Below are positions 56,082 to 64,000 of a stretch of 64,000 bases of DNA, one piece after another; within the stretch, counting starts at the first letter, position 1; each line of letters opens with the position of its first letter. The notes beneath the pieces were generated by a model, which saw nothing but the letters and a program-made list of their open reading frames with translations, was not told the origin of the DNA and ran no database searches. The stretch is from an uncultured Pseudomonadales bacterium. Its GTDB lineage: Bacteria; Pseudomonadota; Gammaproteobacteria; Pseudomonadales; Azotimanducaceae. The position numbers and the translations under genes were made by a program. Where the stretch lies: positions 3,048,522-3,112,521 of the forward strand of contig CATOTI010000002.1 of the NCBI GenBank assembly GCA_951813295.1, in the 5' to 3' direction.

Positions 56082-56915
56082 TTACGCAGCGGTCTTGGCG
56101 ATGGACTCCATGAACTGATCCATCGCGGACTGCCGGATGAAGCGCTTCGTCAGCATGATGCGCGGATGTTGTGACGCGTTGGGCGCGAGCGTGTGCAAGA
56201 GCCGGAGATCGGTCAGGTAGATGTCCCCGGGCCTGCCCGTCAGTTCGACGACTTGCTGGGTGAATCCGTCGACCTCGAACGGGTCGAGGAAGCGGCGTCG
56301 ATCGATCGTCTGATCCTTGCCGAGGAGTTCGGCATATCCGGGCTTCTGTTTGAGGCGTTTCTTGATGATCTTCGACTTGATCAGCCGATCTTCATTCATC
56401 AGGTGATGGGAACCTGCGGCGATCAGCGTACCGCCGCCGCCGGACGCCACGTCCTCGACGAAAGCGAACACTTGCGCGCCGACGAACCCATCACCGGGCA
56501 CGCGGGGGAAGTCGAGGTGCCAGATGGTGCTCGGGATCGACCATGTCGTGGCATTTGGCCACGTGAAGAGAAGCTGAGCGTTATCGTGGAAGGACGATAC
56601 CTCCTCGACGACGTCACCAGTAAAGGCGGCGAAGATCTGCCGGCAATAGCCGATCACCCCCTCGGTGATCATCGCGTTGATGTGCTTGCTGCGCTTGAGA
56701 CCTTTGACGAGATCCGCGTGCGCCAGCACCTCCGTCGTCCACGGGCGTGCGTCCAGTCGGTAGGCGCCGTCGACGTAGGCGTCTTGCTTCGCCAGATGTT
56801 GACGCACGGCAGCTTGTGTTTCTTCGACTGCTGACGGATCGACGACACCGCGGAGTGCAACGAACCCCCAATGCCTGAAGTGCGCGAGTTCGTCCGCGGA
56901 AAGCGCCTCGCTCAT
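56082..56915 (-). CDS. Phytanoyl-CoA dioxygenase (PhyH) family protein
   Basis: The protein has 277 residues. The start overlaps the upstream CoA-transferase (ATGA); a longer upstream frame is only antisense noise. The Fe(II) triad is His133-x-Asp135 (IWHLDFPRV) and His241 (LRLLHTLAPN) with Arg252 for 2-oxoglutarate. It is last of three minus-strand genes (two CoA-transferases then PhyH), in the same arrangement as the CoA-transferase/PhyH pair at 15612-17597. The substrate is unknown. Confidence 0.85.
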   Translation of the reverse strand: MSEALSADELAHFRHWGFVALRGVVDPSAVEETQAAVRQHLAKQDAYVDGAYRLDARPWTTEVLAHADLVKGLKRSKHINAMITEGVIGYCRQIFAAFTGDVVEEVSSFHDNAQLLFTWPNATTWSIPSTIWHLDFPRVPGDGFVGAQVFAFVEDVASGGGGTLIAAGSHHLMNEDRLIKSKIIKKRLKQKPGYAELLGKDQTIDRRRFLDPFEVDGFTQQVVELTGRPGDIYLTDLRLLHTLAPNASQHPRIMLTKRFIRQSAMDQFMESIAKTAA

Positions 56916-58132
56916 GCCGACCCCAGGATCTCTTCGTTGTGTTCGCCGAGCATCGGCGCACGGCGACTTATCTGCCAGGGACTGCCTCGCAGGGCGTACG
57001 GGGCGCCGGGGTAGACGATGTCGCGGTCGAGTTCGTCGTGGCGCACGCTCACCTGGAAGCCGCGTGCCTTGAAGTGCTCGTCCTCGAAAGCTTCTTCCGG
57101 CGAGTTCACGACGCCGACGGCGAGTCCGGCGCTCTGGCATCCCATGAAGAAGTCCTGTGCGGATACTCGTTCGGCGATGAGCCGCAGCGCTGCCCGACCC
57201 GCACCGAAGATCGCGGTGATCTCGTCATCCTCGCCCAGCTTCGACAGTTCGAACGGCCCCTCCCAGTTCGCCCCCATCTCGAGGAAGACGGCCTCCGGTA
57301 ACTCGTCCACCAGACCGATCTCGGTGAGCCACGAGTTGAGGGCGGCAAACTCGCGTGGCTGGCGCGGCGGAACGCCGGTGTTGGCATATCGCCCGTCAGC
57401 ACAAAGCTGTTGGGTTTCGCCCGATGGTGTGACGGATGCATGCCGTCCCGTCTGGCGCTGCACCGTCTGTTGGTCGACGAGCCACGAATAAGAGGCGGCT
57501 TCGGTCGTAACGTTCGAGCACGCGGTCATGTTGACGTCGATGAACTGGCCCGTGCCTCTGCGGCCGCGGAACAGAAGCGCCGTTAAGGCTGACATCATCG
57601 CGAAATGACATGCGGTGTGGGTCGCCTGCATCTGACCCCTGATGGGCGGTAACGTGTGATCGTCGTAGCCACAACTCCAGGGCGGACCGCTGGCTGCCAT
57701 GAGCGTGAGGTCGGTTGCTGGTAGATCGCTCTGCGGATCGTCACGACCGTACGGTGTGATGGCGATGTGGATGAGGTCGGAACGGATTTTTTCGAGGTCC
57801 GGATAGTCGATCCCGAGCTGGGCCAGACGATGCCGGGGCTCGGCTTCGATCAGGACGTCCGCGGTCGCGATGAGCGCCCGGAACTGATCGCGTCCATCGG
57901 GATCGTCGAGGTCGAGCACGACGCCGCGTTTGCTCGTGTTGTAGTGCATCCAATAGAGGCTTCGGTTCTCGCCGGGTTCGTCGTCGACGAACGGTGGATA
58001 GTCGCGCGTCGGATCACCGCCGGGCGGTTCGACGACGATAACATCGGCACCCATGTCGGCCATCAGCTTGCCGGCAAAGGCGACGCGCTCGCCGGCGAGT
58101 TCGATGACTCGCACACCGGTCATCGCGCTCAT
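56912..58132 (-). CDS. CaiB/BaiF family CoA-transferase with Asp-to-Gln change
   Basis: The protein has 406 residues. The ATG has GAGGG eight bases upstream and overlaps the previous stop by four bases (ATGA). The family N-terminus GVRVIELAGERVAFAGKL and GADVIVVEPPGGDP are present. The usual catalytic Asp position holds Gln167 in PIRGQMQATHTACH. An adjacent conserved HTACHFAMMSALTAL and GQFIDVNMTACSNVTTE follow. A non-catalytic or altered mechanism is likely; it could partner the canonical transferase upstream (58129-59364). Confidence 0.8.
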   Translation of the reverse strand: MSAMTGVRVIELAGERVAFAGKLMADMGADVIVVEPPGGDPTRDYPPFVDDEPGENRSLYWMHYNTSKRGVVLDLDDPDGRDQFRALIATADVLIEAEPRHRLAQLGIDYPDLEKIRSDLIHIAITPYGRDDPQSDLPATDLTLMAASGPPWSCGYDDHTLPPIRGQMQATHTACHFAMMSALTALLFRGRRGTGQFIDVNMTACSNVTTEAASYSWLVDQQTVQRQTGRHASVTPSGETQQLCADGRYANTGVPPRQPREFAALNSWLTEIGLVDELPEAVFLEMGANWEGPFELSKLGEDDEITAIFGAGRAALRLIAERVSAQDFFMGCQSAGLAVGVVNSPEEAFEDEHFKARGFQVSVRHDELDRDIVYPGAPYALRGSPWQISRRAPMLGEHNEEILGSA

Positions 58133-59364
58133 ATCACGCCCTCCGCCGCGAGCGTCTCGACTTCGTCTTCGGAGAACCCGAGCAGCGACGTGAGGATTTC
58201 GACGTTGTGTTCGCCGAGACACGGGCCGCCGCGCGGCACGTCCCAATCGGTTTGCGAAAAGTGCACGGGCTGGCCGTCGACGCGGACGTCGCCCATCGCC
58301 GTGTGATTGACGGTTGGCCAGAGTCCGAAGCGTTCGGTACTCGGGTCGACGTCGATGCGCTCTTGTGGTGTCAGCACCGCATTCACGGGAATGCCGGCGT
58401 CGCGCAGTTCGCTTTGGATGTCGAACTTGTCGCGTTGCCGACACCACATCGTGATCTTCTGATCGAGGTCGTCCTGGTGTTCAATCCGTCCGGCGAGATC
58501 ATCGAATCGCGATTCGCTGCACCAGAGTTCTGCGATCGTCTCTGCGAGGCGTTGCCAGTCCGCATCATCGCGACTGGCGATCGCGATCCACTCATCGTCA
58601 CCGCGGGCCGCGTAGATGTTGTGGGGCGCCATCGCCGGCCAGACGTTGTGGTTGCTGTCGGGGAATCCTTCGCGCCGGGTCGGCCGTCCGTTGACGGTCC
58701 AGTCGAGCAGCGTCGGTCCGTGCAGTGAGAGCGCCGACTCGGTGCACGCGAGATCCACCCATTGGCCCTCGCCCGTGCGCTCGCGGTGCAGGAGGGCCAG
58801 CATGATGGCCATTGCCATGTAGTAGCCGCCGGTGTGGTCCATATAGGAATAACCCCAACCGGCGGGCTCTTTTCCGGGCAAGCCGTTGGTGAACGTCAAG
58901 CCCGACACCGCCTGGACGATCGGACCCCACGTCTTGAAGTTGCTGTACGGCCCGACGTGACCGAAGCCGCAGTTCGACACGTAGATGATGTCCGGCTTGA
59001 TGGATCTGAGGTGCTCGTAGTCGAATCCCCAGCGATCGAGCACACCCTTCGCGAAGTTCTCGGTGACAGCGTCTGAGATCTTGATGAGCTCGGTCAGGAT
59101 CTCCTTGGCGCGATCGTCGCGCAGGTTGAGGGTGATGCCGAACTTGCCGGTGTTGTGATTGTTGAAGGCGCCGCCGTTGTCGAGTCCGCGCTCGCCGTTT
59201 TTGTAGGGCGGTCCGCCGCGCAGGATGTCCCACCGGCCTTGTCGGACCGGATCCTCGATGCGGATGACCTCCGCACCGAGGTTCGCGAGCCACTTCGTGG
59301 CGCCAGCGCCGGCGAGCTGGCCAGTGAAGTCGCAGATGCGAAATTGAGATAGAGGGCCTGACAT
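58129..59364 (-). CDS. CaiB/BaiF family III CoA-transferase
   Basis: The protein has 411 residues from the ATG at 59364 (MSGPL); another ATG lies six codons upstream. It shows FRICDFTGQLAGAGATKWL, GAEVIRIEDPVRQG, and the catalytic Asp in GYSYMDHTGGYYMAM. The insertion around DNGGAFNNHNTGKFGITLNL is the variant of the NRNK motif. It is the first gene of a three-gene minus-strand operon with a catalytically altered CoA-transferase and PhyH. Confidence 0.88.
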   Translation of the reverse strand: MSGPLSQFRICDFTGQLAGAGATKWLANLGAEVIRIEDPVRQGRWDILRGGPPYKNGERGLDNGGAFNNHNTGKFGITLNLRDDRAKEILTELIKISDAVTENFAKGVLDRWGFDYEHLRSIKPDIIYVSNCGFGHVGPYSNFKTWGPIVQAVSGLTFTNGLPGKEPAGWGYSYMDHTGGYYMAMAIMLALLHRERTGEGQWVDLACTESALSLHGPTLLDWTVNGRPTRREGFPDSNHNVWPAMAPHNIYAARGDDEWIAIASRDDADWQRLAETIAELWCSESRFDDLAGRIEHQDDLDQKITMWCRQRDKFDIQSELRDAGIPVNAVLTPQERIDVDPSTERFGLWPTVNHTAMGDVRVDGQPVHFSQTDWDVPRGGPCLGEHNVEILTSLLGFSEDEVETLAAEGVI

Positions 59365-59435
59365 CGGCGATCCCGCGTTCATGAGTGAGCGCGGATTAGT
59401 CAACACCCAGCCCCGCGTTCGATCAACCGGCGCTA

Positions 59436-60320
59436 TCAGCCCTTGGGGAATTGGGGATGCCGAGCCAGGAGATCCAGGCCTGCGCGACCCATTGCCGCGT
59501 GCTCCGGGTGATCGACGAGTCCACTGTCGAGCATGACGACGGAGAAGAGGAAAGCCCAGCCCCGTGCTCGTCGCCACGTGGCGCTGTCGTGGCCGAGTCG
59601 AGCCATCGCCCGCCAGCGCGCCTCGCCCGCGGGAACCCAGCACCAGAACGCCGCCAGGTCGGTTGCGGGGTCACCGCGCGCCATATCGCCCCAGTCGATC
59701 ACCGCCGCGAGATCGCCGCCGTCGATCAGTACGTTGCGCGCATGAAAATCGCCGTGGATCCAGATGTGGTCTTTGGTGAACGGGGCCTCGAGCGCGTCTT
59801 TCCAGACTGTGTGGAGAGACCGGTCGACGTGATCGCGAAGCCGCTCGAGTCGCGGCATCAGCGTCGCCGCTCGCTCCTGCAATGGCACACCACGCACCGC
59901 GTTCGTCGGAGCGTTTTTCGGGGCTCTTTTGTGCAGGCATTCGAGAAACTCCGTGAGCGTTGCGATCCCGCGTGCTTCGAGGCGCGTGCGATTGGCGGTC
60001 GTGCCGTCGATCCACGGCACGATGGACCAGGGCCACGGATAGCCATCGCCCGGATTCCCTTTGCCGACGGGAACGGGTATCGGCACCGGAAGATCGAGTG
60101 TCGGCAACCAGCGCTGCTCGTTTCGGATCAGGGGCACGGCGATCTGCCGGCGCGGCAACCGGATGGCGAGCCCATCGCCGAGTCGATACGTCACGTTGTC
60201 CCAACCGACGGACGCCGGTTCGATTCCAAGCCCTCGGTAGGCGGGTAACTGTGTTTCGATCAGGCGTCGCACGAGATCGACGGTGATGTCGACCTCGGCC
60301 GGTGGTGTACCTGGATCCAT
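59436..60320 (-). CDS. Aminoglycoside phosphotransferase-family kinase (APH fold)
   Basis: The protein has 294 residues from the ATG at 60320. The kinase motifs are clear: HGDFHARN (His189, Asp191, Asn196, catalytic loop) and VIDWGD (Asp209, metal). The N-lobe lysine region is less clear. Such proteins phosphorylate choline, homoserine, macrolides or other small hydroxyl compounds; resistance is not implied. The gene stands alone between the CoA-transferase operon and ogt. Confidence 0.82.
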   Translation of the reverse strand: MDPGTPPAEVDITVDLVRRLIETQLPAYRGLGIEPASVGWDNVTYRLGDGLAIRLPRRQIAVPLIRNEQRWLPTLDLPVPIPVPVGKGNPGDGYPWPWSIVPWIDGTTANRTRLEARGIATLTEFLECLHKRAPKNAPTNAVRGVPLQERAATLMPRLERLRDHVDRSLHTVWKDALEAPFTKDHIWIHGDFHARNVLIDGGDLAAVIDWGDMARGDPATDLAAFWCWVPAGEARWRAMARLGHDSATWRRARGWAFLFSVVMLDSGLVDHPEHAAMGRAGLDLLARHPQFPKG

Positions 60321-60419
60321 TTCGCTAGACCTCTGCCGCATTGACGACGATCCTAACGAGACCCGTTTGTCCGGTAGCACGTAACTGCGGCTGCTACCGC
60401 TTCCGCGAGGCAGACTTCA

Positions 60420-60971
60420 ATGGCCCACTTTGCGCTCTTCTCTACGTCGCTCGGTTCCTGCGGGATCGCTTGGCGTGACGATCTGGTAGTCGCGACTCAC
60501 CTGCCGGAAGAAACGCCGGCGGCGACGTCGACTCGATTAGCTGCGCGCGCCCACGCAACGCCGGGCGATCCACCGCGGGAGATCGAGCAAGCCATCGCGT
60601 CCATGACTCGCCTGCTCGAAGGCGAAAAGACGGACCTCGGCGACATCGCGTGTGACTTCGACCAGTTCGAGTCGTTTGCGGCAAATGTCTACAACCTCGC
60701 GCGTGCCATTCCGCCAGGCGAAACGTGGACCTACGGCGATATCGCGCATGAACTGGGCGACATCAAACTCTCGCGCGTCGTCGGCCGGGCGCTGGGGCGC
60801 AATCCCATTCCGATCATCGTCCCATGTCATCGTGTGGTCGGCGCCAACGGCAAACTTACCGGGTTTTCGGCGTTCGGCGGAATCGACACGAAGCGTGAGA
60901 TGTTGCGAATCGAAGGCGCGATGGCGGGCGAAACGATGGACCTCTTCGGCGATCTCGCGCCGGAACGTTGA
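60420..60971 (+). CDS. ogt: Methylated-DNA-[protein]-cysteine S-methyltransferase
   Basis: The protein has 183 residues. The C-terminal DNA-repair domain carries FAANVYNLARAIPPGETWTYGDIA and the acceptor cysteine Cys136 in PIIVPCHRVVG, then GFSAFGGIDTKREML. It removes alkyl groups from O6-methylguanine by suicide transfer. No Ada-type regulatory domain is present. It has no close partner; the next gene is an SDR 114 bases away. Confidence 0.9.
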   Translation: MAHFALFSTSLGSCGIAWRDDLVVATHLPEETPAATSTRLAARAHATPGDPPREIEQAIASMTRLLEGEKTDLGDIACDFDQFESFAANVYNLARAIPPGETWTYGDIAHELGDIKLSRVVGRALGRNPIPIIVPCHRVVGANGKLTGFSAFGGIDTKREMLRIEGAMAGETMDLFGDLAPER

Positions 60972-61084
60972 GGCATCGACGCGGCCTATGCGCGCGCTCC
61001 CTCGTTTCGTTGCCAAAAGATCGATCGACCGAATCAGGCGTTTTTTCCATGATGATCGACAACGGACGTACGAGGTAGGACACG

Positions 61085-61858
61085 ATGGCTCGAGTGGCTT
61101 GGGTAACGGGCGGCGGGCGCGGCATCGGGCGAGCAATTGCCCTGGCGCTTGCGCGGGATGGACACTCGGTAGCGGTCTCTTCGCGCACGCGTTCTGAACT
61201 CGACGCCGTGGTGGCCGAGATCGAGGCAACCGGGAGTAGCGGACTAGCCGTGATTTCGGATGCGATGGACCCGGCGTCCATCCGGTCCGCCGCGGAGTCG
61301 ATCGCAGCAGGGCTCGGTCCCGTCGATATTCTCGTCAACAACGCGGGCGGTGGTGTCGGGATTCGCAATGCCGAAACGCTTTCGCCCGAAGAGCGGGATG
61401 ACGCGCTCTTCGCGGCCAACGTCGAGTTCAACCTGCATTCGGCGTATCGCGCGAGCCAGGCCGTATTGGCCGGGATGGTCGAGCGGCGTCACGGACGAAT
61501 CATCAACATCGGCTCGGGCTATGCAAAACGTTCGGGCGGTGCGATTCCGTACACCGCTGCCAAGCACGGACTGATCGGCCTCACGCGAGCTATGGCCGCG
61601 GAGGTCGCGGAACTCGGCGTGACGATCAACTGCTTGTGCCCCGGTTGGACCAATACGCAGCTCGTCAATCTCGACGCGATGGCACGCGCCCGCGGGACGA
61701 CCGCGGAGGACGAGCAGCGCCGCATCGCGCGTGAGAACCTGCAGAATCGTGTCTTGGAACCGGAGGAGCTCGGTCCGATGGCGGCGCTCCTGGCACATGA
61801 CCAGTCGGCGGGTATCACGGGGCAAGTCATCAGCGTCGATGGCGGCTACAAAGTTTAG
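61085..61858 (+). CDS. Short-chain dehydrogenase/reductase (SDR)
   Basis: The protein has 257 residues. Cofactor motif TGGGRGIG (8-15), NNAG (85-88), Ser144, Tyr156 and Lys160 (YTAAK) are all in place, and the C-terminal SVDGGY is that of FabG-like dehydrogenases. It reduces or oxidises a 3-oxoacyl or hydroxy substrate. The ATG is preceded by TAGGACACG. It is ten bases upstream of a beta-hydroxyacid dehydrogenase, so the pair is probably co-transcribed. Confidence 0.87.
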   Translation: MARVAWVTGGGRGIGRAIALALARDGHSVAVSSRTRSELDAVVAEIEATGSSGLAVISDAMDPASIRSAAESIAAGLGPVDILVNNAGGGVGIRNAETLSPEERDDALFAANVEFNLHSAYRASQAVLAGMVERRHGRIINIGSGYAKRSGGAIPYTAAKHGLIGLTRAMAAEVAELGVTINCLCPGWTNTQLVNLDAMARARGTTAEDEQRRIARENLQNRVLEPEELGPMAALLAHDQSAGITGQVISVDGGYKV

Positions 61859-61868
61859 GAGTGAAAGC

Positions 61869-62765
61869 GTGCGTATAGGATTCATTGGTCTTGGCAACAT
61901 GGGTGGCCCCATGGTCAGAAACCTGGCCGAGGCAGGACACGAGGTCGTCGCGTTCGACATCGCCGCCGAGCGGTTGGCGGCGCTCGACGGCATCGCCAAC
62001 GTTCAGGCGGCGAGCGCCATCAACCAGACCACGGCGGGGGCCGCGATCGTCATCACGATGCTCCCGGCGAGCGTTCATGTCGAAAGCGTCTATATCGACA
62101 ACGATCTTCTCGGCTCGATTGATACGAGCACCCTCGTCATCGATTGCTCGACGATTGCGCCGGCCACGTCGCGCCGCGTCGCCGCGGCGGCACGGGACCG
62201 CGGTATCGACATGCTGGACGCGCCGGTCTCGGGTGGAACGGGTGGTGCGGAGGCGGGCACGTTGACCTTCATGGTTGGCGGATCGGAAGCCTCGCTCGAA
62301 CGCGCCCGCCCGATTCTCGAAGTGATGGGTTCCAACATCTTCCACGCGGGGGACGCCGGTGCCGGTCAGACCGCGAAGATCTGCAACAACATGCTGCTGG
62401 CGGCGCAGATGACGGCCACCGCGGAAGCGCTGGCCCTCGGGGTCGCCCAGGGACTCGATCCGGCGGTGTTGTCTTCGATCATGCAATCGTCATCTGGGGG
62501 CAACTGGCCGCTCAACGTCTACAACCCGTGGCCCGGGGTCATGGAAGGTGTGCCGGCGAGTCGTGGCTATGAAGGCGGATTCTTTGTCGACCTGATGATC
62601 AAAGACCTGGAGCTTGCGCTGGCCGCCGCTAACGAATCCGGTACGCCGACGGCGATGGGATCGTTGGCCCGCAACCTCTACCGAACGCACCAGGCGACGA
62701 ACAACGCCGGCGGGCTCGATTTTTCGAGCATCCAGCGGCTCATTGCGCCGCACGCGGGAGAGTAG
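61869..62765 (+). CDS. 3-hydroxyisobutyrate/beta-hydroxyacid dehydrogenase family protein
   Basis: The protein has 298 residues with a GTG start eight bases after AGGAG. The nucleotide motif is GLGNMGGPM (7-15), the substrate motif DAPVSGGTGGAEAGTL and the catalytic Lys in GQTAKICNNML. The enzyme oxidises a 3-hydroxy acid (for example 3-hydroxyisobutyrate in valine degradation, or tartronate-type acids). It ends in TAG directly before the GNAT frame, which is in the same phase. Confidence 0.87.
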   Translation: MRIGFIGLGNMGGPMVRNLAEAGHEVVAFDIAAERLAALDGIANVQAASAINQTTAGAAIVITMLPASVHVESVYIDNDLLGSIDTSTLVIDCSTIAPATSRRVAAAARDRGIDMLDAPVSGGTGGAEAGTLTFMVGGSEASLERARPILEVMGSNIFHAGDAGAGQTAKICNNMLLAAQMTATAEALALGVAQGLDPAVLSSIMQSSSGGNWPLNVYNPWPGVMEGVPASRGYEGGFFVDLMIKDLELALAAANESGTPTAMGSLARNLYRTHQATNNAGGLDFSSIQRLIAPHAGE

Positions 62766-62777
62766 GAGATCACGCGG

Positions 62778-63278
62778 ATCGAGCGCGTCGGCGAGCGCCT
62801 GCGTTTACGCGAATGGCGCCGCGACGAGCTCGACGCGTTTCATCGCTGGATCGCGAATCCGAAGGTGACCCGGTTTATCGCTTGGGGGTCGGCGTCGCGC
62901 GAGGAGTCTGCGCGACAGCTCGAGATCGCCGTCACGGCGCAGGCGGAAAAACCCCGGCGGAAGTACTTTCTCGCTATCGAGCGCCTCGACCAGCCAGCCC
63001 ATACGATCGGCGATTGTGGCTTCACCTGGATCGAACCCGGCGTCGCCGAGATCGGCTATTTCCTCGAGCCGGAATTCTGGGGTTTCGGCTACGCGACCGA
63101 GGCGGCGAAGTTCATCATCGACCTGGCCTTCGACCTCGACGCGAAGCAGGTCATCGCGACATGCGATGCCGCAAATGGGGCATCGGAGATGGTCATGAAG
63201 CGTTGCGGCATGTGCCGTGTTCACGAGCCGCAACCGGGCCGTCTGCGCTACGCGATCGACCACGGCTCACCCGGATAG
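62778..63278 (+). CDS. GNAT-family N-acetyltransferase (RimJ/RimL type), non-standard start
   Basis: The first GTG (62865) would remove part of the acetyltransferase core. The frame upstream reads clearly as GNAT N-terminus: ERVGERLRLREWRRDELDAF, then HRWIANPKVTRFI. It continues back to the TAG of the dehydrogenase in the same phase. No ATG, GTG or TTG lies in between. AGGAG at 62764-62768 suggests initiation at ATC 62778 (nine-base spacing), or at ACG or ATC nearer. The acetyl-CoA patch (FWGFGYATEAAKFI) and NGASEMVMKRCGM are normal. Read-through of TAG to make a fusion is the alternative. Confidence 0.7.
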   Translation: MERVGERLRLREWRRDELDAFHRWIANPKVTRFIAWGSASREESARQLEIAVTAQAEKPRRKYFLAIERLDQPAHTIGDCGFTWIEPGVAEIGYFLEPEFWGFGYATEAAKFIIDLAFDLDAKQVIATCDAANGASEMVMKRCGMCRVHEPQPGRLRYAIDHGSPG

Positions 63279-63372
63279 CAGTCCGTGGCGGGCTCAAGCA
63301 AACTCAATCAGGCCCTGGCACGACTTATCTAGTGAGCCGCCAGAAAGTCGGCGGACAGAAAGGAGATGATCG

Positions 63373-63732
63373 ATGCGCTTTATCCTGCGAATGGTTGTTG
63401 CCGGATTCGGCATCTGGATCGCGACGGCGCTGCTGCCGGGGATCAGTTACGCGAGCGACGGGGCGCTGATCTGGGCGGCGGTGGCGTTGAGCTTGATCAA
63501 TGCCGTCGTGAGGCCCCTCATCGTGGTGGTGACGATTCCCATCACGGTCGTGACGCTCGGTATCTTCCTCCTCGTCATCAACGCGCTCATGTTGAACCTC
63601 GCGGCCTGGTTCGTTGACGGCTTCTACGTTGACGGCTTCCTGACCTCGGTTCTCGGGGCGTTGGTGATCAGCATCGTCGGCGCGGTGTTCTCAGGCGTCG
63701 TGGACGACAAGAAGAAGCTCGCGAAGGACTAA
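63373..63732 (+). CDS. Phage holin family 4-like (YvlD-type) membrane protein
   Basis: The protein has 119 residues. Three or four hydrophobic segments (about 5-20, 30-48, 52-75 and 85-105) and the conserved VVRPLIVVVTIPITVVTLGIFLLVINALML block match the PF04020 family. These are chromosomal membrane proteins despite the name; function is unknown. AGGAGA lies about eight bases before the ATG. It overlaps the convergent partial gene by four bases. Confidence 0.85.
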   Translation: MRFILRMVVAGFGIWIATALLPGISYASDGALIWAAVALSLINAVVRPLIVVVTIPITVVTLGIFLLVINALMLNLAAWFVDGFYVDGFLTSVLGALVISIVGAVFSGVVDDKKKLAKD

Positions 63733-64000
63733 GGAAGACTCGGATCAATCGCACCACTGCCGAGTAGTGCGCCCTCGAACCGAGGGTCGATCGTGCGTGC
63801 GAGCGGTTGTCGCTCTGCGCTGAGGCGGGCGAGGCCGAGTGCGAGCATCGCCGCGTCAAAATCGTCTTCGTTCGCCTGCATGGCGGTCAGAAGACGCGGC
63901 GTGATCCTCGTCCAGGGTGTTTCGGCGAGAGTTCCGACGACTTGATGGCGTTGATCTGCCTTCGTTTTCGCCATCGGCCGCATGCGAGTCGGAATTGAAT
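63729..64000 (-). CDS. C-terminal part of an unidentified protein (partial, possibly DUF429)
   Basis: This frame is open to the window edge on the minus strand, so the gene likely begins outside; two in-frame ATGs occur near 63983. The visible 88 or so residues include TPWTRITPRLLTAMQANEDD and DAAMLALGLARL. They loosely resemble the end of DUF429 proteins, but this is only an impression. It converges with the holin-like gene. Confidence 0.4.
   Translation of the reverse strand, partial: SIPTRMRPMAKTKADQRHQVVGTLAETPWTRITPRLLTAMQANEDDFDAAMLALGLARLSAERQPLARTIDPRFEGALLGSGAIDPSLP

Overview
The window is about 60% GC and densely coded. It looks like a chromosomal segment of an uncultured gammaproteobacterium: the Yej-type peptide transporter, Cfa, Ogt, DegP/Q and the Bat operon all fit. 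It is unusually rich in CaiB/BaiF (family III) CoA-transferases (eight genes), Fe(II)/2-oxoglutarate dioxygenases (three PhyH-like, one TauD-like), enolase-superfamily enzymes, SDRs and amidohydrolases. That catabolic repertoire is typical of marine and host-associated uncultured heterotrophs. The taxonomic placement is inference only.

Layout. 1-1142: right end of an IS21-family element (end of istA, frameshifted istB, repeated terminal sites). 1143-1870: decayed coding sequence. 2023-2631: two divergent tRNA-Leu genes; the second, tRNA-Leu(UAA), is split by a 242-nt group I intron with recognisable P, Q, R and S elements. 2.7-6.5 kb: small membrane proteins and a secreted serine hydrolase. 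6.6-19.6 kb: dioxygenases, SDR, amidohydrolase, NHL protein, two CoA-transferases, two enolase-superfamily enzymes, a Tag-type glycosylase and a MaoC-like protein. 19.6-25.5 kb: an alpha/beta hydrolase, a two-winged-helix regulator opposite a VOC protein, a nucleotidyltransferase and a UvrA-like ATPase with half of zinc module 1 missing. 25.5-31.6 kb: a five-gene YejABEF-like peptide importer with the ATPase split in two. 31.6-36.2 kb: enoyl-CoA hydratase, Cfa, an SPFH protein and a DegP/Q protease. 36.3-46.1 kb: a tightly overlapping Bat operon (MoxR, DUF58, DUF4381-like, two vWA proteins, a TPR protein, BatD). 46.1-47.0 kb: a selenoprotein gene of the GrdB/PrdB-like family with an in-frame UGA, a UxxC motif and a SECIS-like hairpin. 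47.0-59.4 kb: acyl-CoA and CoA-transferase genes, six of the latter. 59.4-64 kb: phosphotransferase, Ogt, SDR, beta-hydroxyacid dehydrogenase, GNAT, a holin-4-like membrane protein and a partial gene at the edge.

How the genes fit together. CoA-transferases or CoA ligase activate organic acids. Enoyl-CoA hydratases, MaoC-like hydratase, SDRs and hydroxyacid dehydrogenase process the thioesters. Dioxygenases, amidohydrolases and enolase-superfamily enzymes feed substrates in. The peptide importer supplies oligopeptides.

The two most remarkable items are the intron-split tRNA-Leu(UAA) and the selenoprotein, which gene finders would split or truncate. Several genes also lack an ATG/GTG/TTG where homology says they begin (the yejE-like gene, the GNAT, the winged-helix regulator).
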